A stretch of DNA of 64,000 nt from Streptomyces gossypii (GCF_025165795.1 NZ_JAJAGO010000002.1:515663-579662), one strand, 5' to 3'; shown: positions 49,303 through 59,364, counted from the stretch's first letter. Program-made: numbers and translations. The notes: generated by a model not told the origin, from the letters alone.

Positions 49303-50982
49303 TTACGGAGACGGTTCGGCGTTGCGGTGGGTGTGGCGCTCGCTGGGGCCGTCGCCGGAGTCTTCGCCGGAGCCGTCGGCCGGTGGGGAAGAGCTGCCCC
49401 GCTCCGGGTCGTCCGGGAGGTGGCGGCTGACCTCCGCCTTGGTCAGGCCGAGGCCGCCGAGTGTGATCTCGTCCCACGCCTGGAGGCGGTCGGTCTTCTC
49501 GTCGAGATACAGCACGGACGCCTGCACCCTCTGCGGCTTGTCGCCCTCCACCGCCCGCAGCCCGCCCCCGCCCGTGGAGCCCTCGATCATGAGCCGGGTG
49601 CCGCCCTCCAGCATCTCGTTGCTGCGCCTGTGCGTGTGCCCGGCCAGGGTGAGCGGCACCTCGCCCGCCGTCTGCTTGGCAGCCACCGGGTTGTGCGCCA
49701 CCGCGATGTCGACCGGTGTGCCCGCGGACTTCTGGGCGCGCAGGGCGGAGGCCAGCTTGCGTCCCTCGCGGCGCTCCTGCGGGTCCCCCTCGGGTTTCAC
49801 CGAGCGGTCCGGGGTGAACTGCGGGTCGCCGATGCCCGCGAAGCGCAGCCCGGCGACGTTGACGGGCACGCCGTCATCGAGGACGTGCACGCCGTCGCCG
49901 AGGTCCGCGACCGCCTCCTGCGTGTCGTCGGAGTCGTGGTTTCCGCGCACCCAGACGTACGGGGCGCCGAGATCGGCGATCGGGTCCAGGAAGGTGTTCT
50001 CGGGGGCGGTGCCGTGGTCCATCGTGTCGCCCGCGTCGACGATCACATCGATCTTGTACTGGTCCACCAGCGATCTGATGATCCCCCACGCGGCCGGATT
50101 CAGATGGATGTCCGAGACGTGCAGGACCCGGGTGGTGCCGGGCGTCGGCTGGAAGGTGGGGAGGGACGCGGTGGTGTTGTACAGCTTGGTGAGGTTGGTC
50201 ACCAGCCGCGCCAGCTCCTGCTGGTAGACGTCGAACTCGGTGACGATGCTGCGCGCGTCGCCGAACACCGAGGGCGCGCTCGCGAGCAGGCCGGAGAACT
50301 TGGGCTCCAGCACCGACTTCGGGTTCCACGTCGCGAAGGCGGTGCCCGCCGAGGCGACCAGCAGGGCCAAAGCCAGGCCGCCCGCCCCGAGGGCGGGCCG
50401 CGGGCGCCGGTAGACGGCGAGGCCGAGCGCGGTGGCACCGGAGACCACCGCGACGACCGAACGGACCGCCAGATCCAGAGCGCCCGCCTCGACATCCTGG
50501 GACACCTCGTCCCCGAGCCCCTCGAACCGTTCCGGGTGGTCGACCAGGGCGGTGGCGCGGACGGGGTCGAGCTGGTCGACGTCCACATCGAGGCGTACGG
50601 GGGCGAGGTGACTGTCCATCCGGAGCGAGCCGAGCGGCGACACGTTGATCTTGGTGCCGCCGACGAGTGACGGCCGCAGCGTCATCGTGGTGTCCATGGG
50701 CCCGATCGGAGTACGGACCGCGCCGACGATCAGCAGGCCCAGCCATGCCCCGAGCAGCGTGACCATCGCGAGCCCCAGCGCCGACCGCCAGCGTTGCCCC
50801 GGAGTGCGCCCCGTCCGGCCTCCGGGGGCCAGGACAGGCATCGGGACGGGGGCGGCGGAAGAGGCCGGGGACAGCCCGCCGGCCGCCCCCCGGCGCGCGC
50901 GGCGCCCGTGCGCCCTGCGCGTCCAGTGGCTCGCCGCGGCGCGGAGCCGCGTGAGCGGGTGCCTGGCATCGCTCTGGGCCAT
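49303..50982 (-). CDS. Membrane-bound metallophosphoesterase
   Basis: 559 residues. A basic N-terminus and one membrane helix (about 65-90, ALGLAMVTLLGAWLGLLIVGAV) lead to an outer domain, a second hydrophobic pair (about 185-235) and then the calcineurin-like domain. Metal ligands are visible: VLHVSDIHLNPAAW (D-x-H), VDAGDTMDHG (GD), WVRGNHDSDD (GNHD), VAHNP and LAGHTHRRS (GHxH). The C-terminal tail is Ser/Glu-rich. The substrate is unknown; similar proteins act on phosphodiesters at the cell envelope. Confidence 0.9.
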   Translation of the reverse strand: MAQSDARHPLTRLRAAASHWTRRAHGRRARRGAAGGLSPASSAAPVPMPVLAPGGRTGRTPGQRWRSALGLAMVTLLGAWLGLLIVGAVRTPIGPMDTTMTLRPSLVGGTKINVSPLGSLRMDSHLAPVRLDVDVDQLDPVRATALVDHPERFEGLGDEVSQDVEAGALDLAVRSVVAVVSGATALGLAVYRRPRPALGAGGLALALLVASAGTAFATWNPKSVLEPKFSGLLASAPSVFGDARSIVTEFDVYQQELARLVTNLTKLYNTTASLPTFQPTPGTTRVLHVSDIHLNPAAWGIIRSLVDQYKIDVIVDAGDTMDHGTAPENTFLDPIADLGAPYVWVRGNHDSDDTQEAVADLGDGVHVLDDGVPVNVAGLRFAGIGDPQFTPDRSVKPEGDPQERREGRKLASALRAQKSAGTPVDIAVAHNPVAAKQTAGEVPLTLAGHTHRRSNEMLEGGTRLMIEGSTGGGGLRAVEGDKPQRVQASVLYLDEKTDRLQAWDEITLGGLGLTKAEVSRHLPDDPERGSSSPPADGSGEDSGDGPSERHTHRNAEPSP

Positions 50983-51087
50983 GCCGCCCGGTATGCCCCG
51001 TACTGGAATGGTTCATGCTGTCTGGGGTCCGAGTGGCGGATCGGCCGGCACGCGCGCGTCGGCCGCATGGTGGCGGACAATGGCCGG

Positions 51088-51450
51088 GTGCTGGAAATGA
51101 CGCGCGAGGAGTTCGAAGAACTGGTGTCCCAGGCGCTCGACCGCATTCCCCCGGAGCTGACGCGGCTCATGGACAATGTGGCCGTCTTCGTCGAGGACGA
51201 GCCGCCCGCCACAGACCCCGACCTGCTCGGGCTGTACGAGGGGACGCCGCTGACCGAGCGCGGCGAGTGGTACGCGGGCGTACTGCCGGACCGGATCAGC
51301 ATCTACATGGGCCCCACCCTGCGCATGGTCGCGGCGGAGGAGGGGGACCGTGAACTGGTCGTGGAGGAGGTCGAGGTGACGGTCGTGCACGAGATCGCCC
51401 ACCACTTCGGGATGGACGACGAGAGACTGCACGCCCTGGGCTACGGATGA
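51088..51450 (+). CDS. Small zincin-like metallopeptidase (DUF1025-type)
   Basis: 120 residues from GTG 51088 (VLEMTREEFEELVSQALDRI); ATG 51067 or 51097 are possible. The fold is the minimal zincin: ELTRLMDNVAVFVEDEP, then TVVHEIAHHFGMDDERLHALGYG with the HExxH zinc site and a third ligand further on. Such proteins are widespread in actinobacteria; the substrate is unknown. Its stop overlaps the first crcB gene (ATGA). Confidence 0.85.
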   Translation: MLEMTREEFEELVSQALDRIPPELTRLMDNVAVFVEDEPPATDPDLLGLYEGTPLTERGEWYAGVLPDRISIYMGPTLRMVAAEEGDRELVVEEVEVTVVHEIAHHFGMDDERLHALGYG

Positions 51451-51962
51451 CCGACAGGCAGCGCCGGCGACAGCCCGTGCCGGAGGCAGTCGACCCGGAC
51501 GTCGATCTCCATGTCCCGCAGCAGCGCGCCGAGACCGGCCCAGGGCGTACCGGGCCGGTCCTCGGCGCGATCGCCGCCGGGGGCGCGCTCGGGGCCGCCG
51601 CCCGGCATGGGCTGTCGCTGGCGCTGCCCGCCCACGGCGCCGCCTTCCCCTGGGGGACCTTCCTGGTCAACGTGAGCGGCTGCGCGCTCATCGGCGTACT
51701 GATGGTGCTGGTGAGCGAAGGCGGCCGGACGGCGCCCCTGCTGGTGCGCCCGTTCCTCGGAGTGGGTGTGCTGGGCGGCTACACCACCTTCTCCACCTAC
51801 GCGGTGGACGTCTCGCGACTGCTGGACGAGGGCGGGGGCGGCAGCGCGGTCGGCTATCTGTTCGGCACGGTGGCCGGTGCGCTCGTCGCCCTGTGGCTGG
51901 CCGTCTCCGTCACCCGTGCGGCGGTTACCCGTGTGGCGGTGCGGCGGGCGGAACGGCCATGA
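51447..51962 (+). CDS. crcB: Fluoride channel subunit CrcB (Fluc), copy 1
   Basis: 171 residues. A 35-residue soluble N-terminal extension precedes four membrane helices. Fluc signatures: GGALGAAARHGLSLAL, FPWGTFLVNVSGCALIGVLM with the pore Asn, and GVGVLGGYTTFSTYAVDV with the central sodium/phenylalanine region. Fluc proteins export fluoride as dual-topology dimers. Overlap with the next crcB suggests a heterodimer. Confidence 0.94.
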   Translation: MTDRQRRRQPVPEAVDPDVDLHVPQQRAETGPGRTGPVLGAIAAGGALGAAARHGLSLALPAHGAAFPWGTFLVNVSGCALIGVLMVLVSEGGRTAPLLVRPFLGVGVLGGYTTFSTYAVDVSRLLDEGGGGSAVGYLFGTVAGALVALWLAVSVTRAAVTRVAVRRAERP

Positions 51963-52333
51963 CCTGGCTGCTCGTTGTCATCGGCGCGGCCGCGGGTGCG
52001 CCGCTGCGGTATCTGGCGGACCGCGCCGTGCAGACGCGGCACGATTCGGTGTTCCCCTGGGGGACCTTTTCCGTCAACGCGGCGGGCAGCCTCGTACTGG
52101 GCGTGCTCACGGGAGCGGCGCAGGCCGGAACCGTCGGTTCGGGAACGATGGCGCTGCTCGGCACCGGGCTGTGCGGGGCGCTGACGACGTACTCCACCTT
52201 CTCCTACGAGTCGCTGCGGCTTGCCGAGCTGGGCTGGATCTTCCTCGCTGTGGCGAATGTCACGGCCTCGCTGCTGGTGGGGCTCGGCGGGGTGTTCCTG
52301 GGCCTGTCGCTCACCCGCGATCTGCTCGGCTGA
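51959..52333 (+). CDS. crcB: Fluoride channel subunit CrcB (Fluc), copy 2
   Basis: 124 residues, four helices, starting MTWLLVVIGAAAGAPLRYLADRA. It has FPWGTFSVNAAGSLVLGVLTG and GLCGALTTYSTFSYE. Paired crcB genes usually encode oppositely inserted subunits that combine. No fluoride riboswitch motif was seen upstream of the trio. Confidence 0.94.
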   Translation: MTWLLVVIGAAAGAPLRYLADRAVQTRHDSVFPWGTFSVNAAGSLVLGVLTGAAQAGTVGSGTMALLGTGLCGALTTYSTFSYESLRLAELGWIFLAVANVTASLLVGLGGVFLGLSLTRDLLG

Positions 52334-52787
52334 GGGGCGCGCGCGGCACGCGGCGGAAGTGCTGCCGTGCCGTCCGAGGTCCGCCGGCAGACGGCGCCGT
52401 CCGGTGCGTATCCGCCGCCGTACGCCGCCGTTCGCCTCCTGTTTCCGCCGTACGACGGGAGTTGAGGAAGGACGGCGACGCCCCGTCCGTGTGAACCGGA
52501 CCCCGGCCCCGTGGTGCCCACGGAGGCCGTCGGATACGAGCCCCAGCGCCTCGCCGCACGGGCACGGTGCCGGCCCGACGCACCCCCTGACGCACCTCGG
52601 GGGGAGCCGGGTGCAGCAGGTTACCGGTGAGGGCGGTTAGGATGGGAGTGCGCAGGCGGATGTCCCGCCCGCATCCCTCGCCACGGACGGTGACGGTGGT
52701 GCGGGGAGCACCGACCATTCGGTGCCCGACTACCGCCCGCGCACTCGTATGAATCGCGCCCGTAGAACCACCTCCACTGAAGCTCGT

Positions 52788-52816
52788 TTGCGCCTCCGCT
52801 ACCAGGTGCGTATGCT
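52788..52816 (+). promoter_or_regulatory. Promoter of the DEAD-box helicase gene
   Basis: TTGCGC (52788-52793), 17 bp and TATGCT (52811-52816). This leaves an untranslated leader of about 150 nt with small hairpins (CGCGCC/GGCGCG near 52863-52876; GATCGC/GCGATC near 52895). The rest of the 636-bp gap 52334-52969 shows no gene. Confidence 0.5.
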
Positions 52817-52969
52817 GGTAGATCGTTTGATCCCATTTGCCCGGCGCCACCACAGAGCGCGCCGTGTGGCGCGTTCTCTTCCAGCCGTGGCCTGATCGCA
52901 TTGAGGCGATCGTGTGTGCAACACGGAGTTATGGGCGCGTGCCATGACTCCGGAAGGTTTGCATTTCGC

Positions 52970-55030
52970 ATGTCCATTTTTGCCCCTGACGTCGTCCTGC
53001 CCGAGGCCGAGGACACCCTCCCCTCGACTCCCGAATCCGTAGAGATCGAAGCAGCCGTAGAGACCGAAGCGACCGAAACGGTCGTGGAGGGTGCAGCGGT
53101 CGAAGCGAACGGTGAGACCGAAGCGGCCGACGCCGACGCCGAGACCTCCGAGGAAACCGTCACGTTCGGCACCCTCGGCCTCGCGGACCAGCTCGTCCGC
53201 AAGCTCACCCAGAGCGGCGTCATCAAGCCCTTCCCGATCCAGGCCGCGACGATCCCCGACGCCCTGGCGGGCAAGGACATCCTCGGCCGTGGCCGCACCG
53301 GCTCCGGCAAGACCCTCTCCTTCGGTCTCCCGCTGCTCTCCCGGCTCATCGGCGGCCGCACCGCCAAGAGGCGCCCGCGCGGTCTGATCCTCACCCCGAC
53401 CCGCGAGCTGGCGATGCAGGTCTCCGACGCGCTGCAGCCGTACGGTGACACCGTCGGCCTGAAGTTCAAGGTCGTCTGCGGCGGTACCTCGATGAGCAAC
53501 CAGATGTACGCCCTCGACCGAGGCGTCGACATCCTGGTCGCCACCCCCGGCCGCCTGCGTGACCTGATCAACCGTGGCGCCTGCGCGCTGGACGACATCG
53601 AGGTCGCCGTTCTCGACGAGGCCGACCAGATGGCCGACCTGGGCTTCCTGCCCGAGGTCATCGAGCTGCTCGACCTGATCCCCAAGGGCGGCCAGCGGAT
53701 GCTCTTCTCCGCGACCCTGGAGAACGAGATCGCCACGCTCGTCAAGCGCTACCTGGTCGACCCCGTGAGGCACGAGGTCGACGCGGCGCAGGGCGCGGTC
53801 ACCACCATGAGCCACCACGTGATGGTCGTGAAGCCGCGCGACAAGGCCCCGGTCACCGCGGCCATCGCGGCGCGCAAGGGCCGCACGCTCATCTTTGTCC
53901 GCACCCAGCTCGGTGCCGACCGGGTCGCGGAGCAGCTGCGCGAGTCGGGTGTCCGGGCGGACGCCCTGCACGGCGGCATGACCCAGGGCGCCCGTACGCG
54001 GACGCTCGAGGACTTCAAGGGCGGCCAGGTCAACACGCTCGTCGCCACGGACGTCGCCGCGCGCGGCATCCACGTCGACAGCATCGACCTCGTCCTGAAC
54101 GTCGACCCGGCCGGCGACCACAAGGACTACCTGCACCGCTCCGGGCGTACGGCCCGCGCGGGCGAGTCCGGCACGGTCGTCTCGCTGGCCCTGCCGCACC
54201 AGCGGCGGCAGATCTTCCGGCTGATGGAGGACGCGGGCGTCGACGCCTCGCGGCACATCATCGGCCGGGGTGACGTCTTCGACGACGAGGTCGCCCGTAT
54301 CACCGGCGTGCGCTCGCTCACCGAGGTGCAGGCCGAGTCCACCGCCAACACCGCCCGGCAGGCCGAGCGTGAGGTCAAGGACCTCACCAAGCAGCTCGAA
54401 CGGGCGCAGCGGAACGCGACCGAACTCCGCGAGGAGGCCGATCGGCTGATCGCCCGTGCCGCCCGTGAGCGCGGCGACGACCCGGACGAGGCGGTGGCCC
54501 AGGCCGCCGAGGCCCTGGTCGCCGAGATCGCCGCGGAGGAGGAGGCCGAGGCCGCCGCCGAGCGGCGCCGCGAGGAGCGTCGCGAGCGCAAGCGGGAGGA
54601 CGGCTCCTTCGAACGCCGCGACAACGACCGTGGCGGGAGTGGCGGCTTCCGCCGCGACGACCGGCGCGGCGGCGGCTCCGACAGCCGTGGCGGCGACCGT
54701 GGCGGTTTCCGCCGCGACGACCGGCGCGGCAGCAGCGACGGCCGCCCGGGTGAGAGCCGCCCGTACAACAGGGACAACCGCGAGAGCCGTGACCGTCGTG
54801 ACAACGACCGCGGCGGGAGCGGCGGTTTCCGCCGCGACGACCGGCGCGGCCCCGGCAGCACCGACAGCCGCCCCTTCAACCGCGACCGGCGCGAGACGGG
54901 CACCAGCGACCGCCGCCCGCAGGGCCGCCGCGACGAACACCGGGGAGCGGCCGGCACCGCCAACCGCAACGACGCGGCCCGTACCTCCGACCGCCGCACC
55001 GACAAGCCCCGCTGGAAGCGCGACGGCTGA
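52970..55030 (+). CDS. DEAD-box RNA helicase with RGG-like tail
   Basis: 686 residues. An acidic Glu/Ala-rich head (1-60) precedes the Q-motif FGTLGLADQLVRKLTQSGVIKPFPIQ, Walker A GRGRTGSGKT, PTRELAMQV, the DEAD box VLDEADQMADLGF, SAT, and the second RecA half LIFVRTQLGADRV, TDVAARGIHVDSIDLVLN, HRSGRTARAG. A coiled-coil and basic region follow, then three or more FRRDDRRG repeats with Asn/Gly/Ser spacers (about 560-680), resembling RGG/RDD RNA-binding tails of cold-shock helicases. Single gene with its own promoter. Confidence 0.94.
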   Translation: MSIFAPDVVLPEAEDTLPSTPESVEIEAAVETEATETVVEGAAVEANGETEAADADAETSEETVTFGTLGLADQLVRKLTQSGVIKPFPIQAATIPDALAGKDILGRGRTGSGKTLSFGLPLLSRLIGGRTAKRRPRGLILTPTRELAMQVSDALQPYGDTVGLKFKVVCGGTSMSNQMYALDRGVDILVATPGRLRDLINRGACALDDIEVAVLDEADQMADLGFLPEVIELLDLIPKGGQRMLFSATLENEIATLVKRYLVDPVRHEVDAAQGAVTTMSHHVMVVKPRDKAPVTAAIAARKGRTLIFVRTQLGADRVAEQLRESGVRADALHGGMTQGARTRTLEDFKGGQVNTLVATDVAARGIHVDSIDLVLNVDPAGDHKDYLHRSGRTARAGESGTVVSLALPHQRRQIFRLMEDAGVDASRHIIGRGDVFDDEVARITGVRSLTEVQAESTANTARQAEREVKDLTKQLERAQRNATELREEADRLIARAARERGDDPDEAVAQAAEALVAEIAAEEEAEAAAERRREERRERKREDGSFERRDNDRGGSGGFRRDDRRGGGSDSRGGDRGGFRRDDRRGSSDGRPGESRPYNRDNRESRDRRDNDRGGSGGFRRDDRRGPGSTDSRPFNRDRRETGTSDRRPQGRRDEHRGAAGTANRNDAARTSDRRTDKPRWKRDG

Positions 55031-55103
55031 CGGATGAAGACCCCGCGCCCCGAAGGTGAATGCCTTCGAGGCGCGGCCCGCAGCCGGGCTATGCTGCGGG
55101 GGC

Positions 55104-55176
55104 GGGCCGTTAGCTCAATTGGCAGAGCAGCGGACTTTTAATCCGTTGGTTGTGGGTTCGAGTCCCACACGGCCTA
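55104..55176 (+). tRNA. tRNA-Lys (anticodon TTT)
   Basis: Acceptor GGGCCGT/ACGGCCT, D arm GCTCAATTGGCAGAGC, anticodon loop CTTTTAA, T arm GTGGGTTCGAGTCCCAC; 73 nt. Confidence 0.96.
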
Positions 55177-55215
55177 CCGACAGCAGGGCGAGGCACCCCC
55201 TCCGACCTGCTACTC

Positions 55216-55251
55216 AGCGCCCCGACCGGTTTCCACCGGCCGGGGCGCTTC
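55216..55251 (+). terminator. Terminator of tRNA-Lys
   Basis: AGCGCCCCG-A-CCGG pairs with CCGG-C-CGGGGCGCT (one mismatch), loop TTTCCA, followed by TTCGTCGTT. Confidence 0.75.
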
Positions 55252-55323
55252 GTCGTTCCCGACTGTCGGGGCGGTGTGCAACACGGCCAAGTCGCCGCAC
55301 AATGCCCGGCTGACGGCCTGTCG

Positions 55324-56124
55324 TCAGGGCGCGCAGGGCAGTTGCACCGCTTCGATCCCGGTGTCGTTCAGCAGCGCCTCGATGAGAGCCGGGGGCCCTG
55401 CGACCTTGGTGGCCCACAGGTCGTAGTCGGTGCACAGAACCCAGGAGCGGTCCTCGGCCCAGAGGTTGGACGGACTGAAGTCGGCCTCGGGATTGTCGTA
55501 CAGGATCTCGGCGTCACTGAGGCGGCCTGCACGCACATGGAGGTTCTCGAATTCCGTGGCCCCGAGTGTCATCGGGTTGTAGTAGGCCAGGCATAGGGTG
55601 TCCGTGCCCGCGAAGCTGTACTCGGTGAGGATGCCGGTCAGTCGGTTCCAGGTCTCGCGGTCCACGCTCCCCTCGGTGGGCGGCTCGATACCGAGCGGCC
55701 AGCTGCCTTTCCTCTTGGCCGAGGGAAAACAGCGGTAGGAGGGCAGCAGCCCGTCGGGCACCACAGGATCGCCGGTCCGCCGGGCGAGTTCCGCCCAGGG
55801 CAGCCGCCGCCAACTGGGCCCGGGATGTCCGGCGCGGCCCAGGCCGCCTCCCGTGGCAATGCCCACTGCTGCGAAATCGATGCCCCCAACGATGCGGGGC
55901 TGAATGCTTCCCTCCGCCAGACGCTCCTGGTGATACTCGTGGTGCGAGACCTCGGTCGGCCCGTGTTCGTGCTCGTACATGGCGTTGAGTACCCAGGCCG
56001 CATCAGGCATGGCAGGCGGCATGAACCCGGTCAGGCCATCGCCGCACAGCTCCAGCAACCAGTCGGTCGTACCGGATGGCGCGAGTGGCCACAGGTCCGA
56101 CAGCAGGTTCGATTCTTCAGGCAT
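55324..56124 (-). CDS. Protein of unknown function
   Basis: 266 residues (MPEESNLLSDLWPLAPSGTT). Soluble, rich in Trp and Tyr, acidic. Recognisable stretches are DWLLELCGDGLTGFMPPAMPDAAWVLNAMYEHEH near the start and FSPSNLWAEDRSWVLCTDYDLWATKVAGPPALIEALLNDTGIEAVQL at the end. The latter is reminiscent of proteins that accompany polymorphic-toxin immunity families in Streptomyces. I cannot name the family. No toxin gene is adjacent. Confidence 0.65.
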   Translation of the reverse strand: MPEESNLLSDLWPLAPSGTTDWLLELCGDGLTGFMPPAMPDAAWVLNAMYEHEHGPTEVSHHEYHQERLAEGSIQPRIVGGIDFAAVGIATGGGLGRAGHPGPSWRRLPWAELARRTGDPVVPDGLLPSYRCFPSAKRKGSWPLGIEPPTEGSVDRETWNRLTGILTEYSFAGTDTLCLAYYNPMTLGATEFENLHVRAGRLSDAEILYDNPEADFSPSNLWAEDRSWVLCTDYDLWATKVAGPPALIEALLNDTGIEAVQLPCAP

Positions 56125-56370
56125 GCGTTCATGATCCCAATGAAGATGCCAAACCCCTGCCAGCGGCCAGCCAAGGGCTCCCAGGGCGCAGGAGACGGGA
56201 TCGCCCGAGGCGCCGCGCTGCTATCCCTGCCACGGCCTGTTCGGCCTCGGCCGGAGAGTGCCCGGCAAGCACCGACTGTGTACTGTCCCGCGTTCCCGCC
56301 CCGCCCGAACTGGCCTCCGCGTCAGCTTCCTCAGCCGGCCGGAACCCTGAGTGCCTCGGTACGCAAGGTC

Positions 56371-56414
56371 GCGCCGCCCGGTTGTCACTCATCTGAGTGA
56401 CAACCGGGCGGCGC
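56371..56414. repeat. 21-bp perfect inverted repeat upstream of the urease operon
   Basis: The arms begin GCGCCGCCCGGTTGTCACTC and pair without mismatch over 21 bp around a 2-nt TC loop. It lies between divergent genes, where a terminator is not expected. The 481-bp gap 56125-56605 has no supported gene. Confidence 0.8.
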
Positions 56415-56567
56415 GCGCTTGCGGCTCGGTCAGCGTGACCATGATTGCCCCACGTCGGGTTGGGGTCGAACGGCCGAAGAGAGCTGCGCTGCGCAGACGG
56501 TACGGGCAGATGTCGTGGGGCTCGCCCAGGATGCCGATGGATGCATGGCAAAGCCTCAGCACGCGTG

Positions 56568-56587
56568 CCCAGAACAGAAGTTCTGGG
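56568..56587 (+). promoter_or_regulatory. Short inverted repeat before ureAB
   Basis: CCCAGAAC-AGAA-GTTCTGGG ends 18 bp before the ureAB ATG; position and symmetry suit an operator or a leader hairpin. Confidence 0.5.
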
Positions 56588-56605
56588 AAGGGGCGAACGC
56601 AGGGA

Positions 56606-57313
56606 ATGGCTGTGCACCTTACTCCGCATGAGCAGGAACGTCTCATGATTCACGTGGCGGCGGATGTCGCCGAAAAGCGGCGGGCCAGGGGGGTGTTGCT
56701 GAACTACCCCGAGGCGATGGCCTTGTTGACCGTGCATGTGTATGAGGGGGCCCGGGACGGCAGGACCGTCGCCGAGCTCATGTCGTCCGGGCGGAAGGTG
56801 CTGTCCCGGGAGGAGGTGATGGAGGGGGTCCCGGAGATGATCGAGAACGTGCAGGTGGAGGCCACGTTTCCGGACGGCACGAAGCTGGTCACCATCCACG
56901 GTCCCTTCCCGGAGGTGGGCAAGGGGGATGAGCCGCTCGTCTGTCCGGGGAAGACGGACTTCTCCCCCTTGGAGGGGGACGAGGCCGTGGTCTTCAACAA
57001 GGACCGCAAGGTCACCAAGCTGAAGGTGAAGAATCCGACTGACCGTCCTGTCCAGGTCGGTTCCCATTACCACTTCGCCGAGGCCAACGACGGGCTGGAG
57101 TTCGACCGTAAGAAGGCATGGGGCCAGCGTCTGAACGTCCCCGCCGGCAGCTCGATCCGATTCGAGCCAGGAATCGAGGAAAAGGTGGAGCTCGTGCCCA
57201 TCGAGGGCGAGCGGGTGGTTCACGGTCTGCGCGAGAAGCCGAAAGGCGTGCCCCGGAAGGTCAAGGGATCGCTGGACACCACCAAGGGTTCGTTCGACAA
57301 GGAGCAGGTGTGA
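56606..57313 (+). CDS. ureAB: Fused urease gamma-beta subunit
   Basis: 235 residues from ATG 56606. Residues 1-100 are the gamma subunit ([95 protein letters not shown]). Residues about 130-220 are the beta subunit ([49 protein letters not shown]). The linker between them is about 30 residues. Such UreAB fusions resemble the Helicobacter UreA design and occur in one of the urease operons of Streptomyces. The lysine-rich C-terminal 25 residues are extra. Confidence 0.95.
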   Translation: MAVHLTPHEQERLMIHVAADVAEKRRARGVLLNYPEAMALLTVHVYEGARDGRTVAELMSSGRKVLSREEVMEGVPEMIENVQVEATFPDGTKLVTIHGPFPEVGKGDEPLVCPGKTDFSPLEGDEAVVFNKDRKVTKLKVKNPTDRPVQVGSHYHFAEANDGLEFDRKKAWGQRLNVPAGSSIRFEPGIEEKVELVPIEGERVVHGLREKPKGVPRKVKGSLDTTKGSFDKEQV

Positions 57314-59331
57314 GTTCCATGGCTGAGTGCCCCGACTGCTCCTGCTGCCAGGAGACGCCGAAGCCTTTTGACCCGTTGCCCCGCGCCGCCTACGCGGACC
57401 GGTTCGGCCCGACTGTCCGTGACCGTGTGCGCCTCGCCGACACCGCGCTGCAGATCAGGATCGAAGACGACTGGTCAGGCGGTCCCGGGCGCAGCGGCAA
57501 TGAGATGGTCTTCGGCGGCGGCAAGGTGATCCGTGAGTCGATGGGGCAGTCCATCGCGCCGCGTGACCCGGGCAGGACCGACAAGGCTGCGGGCAGCACG
57601 CCTGTCGAGCCACCCGACACCGTGATCACCGGGGCGGTCGTCCTGGACCACTGGGGCGTCGTCAAGGCCGATGTCGCCATCCGTGACGGCGCCATCGTCG
57701 CGCTCGGCAAGGCGTACAACCCCGAGACCATGGACCGTCTGCACGACAAGGCGCGCAGGCACAACGGGATCGGCCCGAAGCCCACCGACTTCGTCATCGG
57801 TCCGGACACCGAGGTCATCGCGGGCAAGGACAGGATCCTCACCGCCGGCGGGATCGACACCCACGTCCACTTCATCTGCCCCGACCAGGTCCGTGAGGCT
57901 CTGGCCGCGGGCGTCACCACCCTCATCGGCGGCGGTACGGGCCCGGCGGAGGGCAGCACCGCCACCACCGTCACGCCCGGATCCTGGCACCTCGACCGCA
58001 CCTTCGAGGCGCTGGACGGCTTCCCGGTCAACATCGGGCTGCTCGGCAAGGGCGCCACCATGTCCGAGAAGTCCATGTACGACCAGGTGGACGCGGGCAT
58101 CATCGGTTTCAAGATCCATGAGGACTGGGGTGCCACTCCGGCCGTCATCGACAAGTGCCTGGAGGTCTGCGAGAAGACCGGTGTCCAGCTCGCGCTGCAC
58201 GCCGACTCGCTGAACGAGGCGGGCTTCGTCCAGGACACCATCGACGCCGTCAAGGGCCGTTCCATCCACGTCTTCCACGTCGAGGGCGCCGGCGGGGGAC
58301 ACGCCCCCGACATGATCAAAATGGTGCAGGAGGGCAACGTCCTGCCCGCCTCCACCAATCCGACCCGCCCGCTGACCGTCAACACGGTCAAGGAGCACTT
58401 CGACATGGTGATGGTCTGCCATCACCTCAACCCGAAGGTCGAGGAGGATCTGGCCTTCGCGGACTCCCGCATCCGGCCCTCCACCATGGCCGCCGAGGAC
58501 ATCCTGCACGACCTCGGCGCCATCTCGATCATGTCCTCGGACGCCCAGGCCATGGGCCGCATCGGCGAGATGATCATGCGCACCTGGCAGACCGCACACG
58601 TCATGAAGGTACGCCGCGGCTTCCTGGAGGAGGACCAGCCGAAGGACAAGCCGGAGATCCAGCCGAAAGGCAAGAAGGCGAAGGACAAGGCGGAGCTGGG
58701 GGACAAGACACCGGAGCCTGAGCCACCGCTGGCCGACAACAGGCGCGCCCGCCGGTACGTCGCGAAGTACACCATCAACCCGGCCCTCGCCCAGGGCATC
58801 GACCAGGTGACCGGGTCGGTGGAGACCGGCAAGCTGGCCGACCTGGTGCTGTGGGAGCCGAAGTTCTTCGGCGTCAAGCCGCACATGGTGATCAAGGGCG
58901 GGCAGATCGCGTACGCGCAGGTGGGGGACGCCAACGCTTCCATCCCGACCCCGCAGCCTGTCCTGCCGCGCCCCATGTGGGGGTCCACCGGCCTGGCGCC
59001 CGGTGTCATCTCCTACAACTTCGTCACCCAACGCGCCATCGACCACCTCGCTGCCGGGCGAGCCGCCGCCGAGAAGACCGAAGACGCTGGGCGGCCCCAA
59101 CGACGCAAGCTGAACAAGCAGTTCCGGGCGATCAAGGACACGCGCAAGGTCAAGAAGGCCGACATGAAGGAGAACAACGCCACCCCGAAGGTCGAGATCG
59201 ACGCCGACACCTACGAGGTCATCGTCGGCGGCGCCAAAGTGACGGACGTGACGACCTATGTCGAGGACCAGATCGTCGACCGGGCGCCCGTCACCGAACT
59301 CCCCATGGCGCAGCGTTACTTCCTCTTCTGA
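57310..59331 (+). CDS. ureC: Urease alpha (catalytic) subunit, enlarged form
   Basis: 673 residues from GTG 57310 (AAGGAG 5 nt before); ATG 57319 is the alternative. It hydrolyses urea at a dinickel centre. Ligands are present: [12 protein letters not shown], the carbamylated Lys in [41 protein letters not shown], the flap His in MVCHHLNP, and SSDAQAMGR. Usual length is about 570. The extra 100 residues are a Cys-rich head ([14 protein letters not shown]), an insert near 130 ([23 protein letters not shown]), a Lys/Glu/Pro insert before [17 protein letters not shown], and a Lys-rich insert near 600. All catalytic residues remain, so it is likely active. Confidence 0.95.
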   Translation: MSSMAECPDCSCCQETPKPFDPLPRAAYADRFGPTVRDRVRLADTALQIRIEDDWSGGPGRSGNEMVFGGGKVIRESMGQSIAPRDPGRTDKAAGSTPVEPPDTVITGAVVLDHWGVVKADVAIRDGAIVALGKAYNPETMDRLHDKARRHNGIGPKPTDFVIGPDTEVIAGKDRILTAGGIDTHVHFICPDQVREALAAGVTTLIGGGTGPAEGSTATTVTPGSWHLDRTFEALDGFPVNIGLLGKGATMSEKSMYDQVDAGIIGFKIHEDWGATPAVIDKCLEVCEKTGVQLALHADSLNEAGFVQDTIDAVKGRSIHVFHVEGAGGGHAPDMIKMVQEGNVLPASTNPTRPLTVNTVKEHFDMVMVCHHLNPKVEEDLAFADSRIRPSTMAAEDILHDLGAISIMSSDAQAMGRIGEMIMRTWQTAHVMKVRRGFLEEDQPKDKPEIQPKGKKAKDKAELGDKTPEPEPPLADNRRARRYVAKYTINPALAQGIDQVTGSVETGKLADLVLWEPKFFGVKPHMVIKGGQIAYAQVGDANASIPTPQPVLPRPMWGSTGLAPGVISYNFVTQRAIDHLAAGRAAAEKTEDAGRPQRRKLNKQFRAIKDTRKVKKADMKENNATPKVEIDADTYEVIVGGAKVTDVTTYVEDQIVDRAPVTELPMAQRYFLF

Positions 59332-59364
59332 GAACCCGAGAGGGCGAAAGGTGACCCCTAAAAG

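Noticed and set aside
51000..51090. Fluoride riboswitch upstream of the crcB genes
   Set aside because: The expected conserved core could not be found before the zincin gene or between the genes.
55324..56124. Toxin-antitoxin or immunity system around the unknown gene
   Set aside because: No partner gene lies next to it; the resemblance is too weak.
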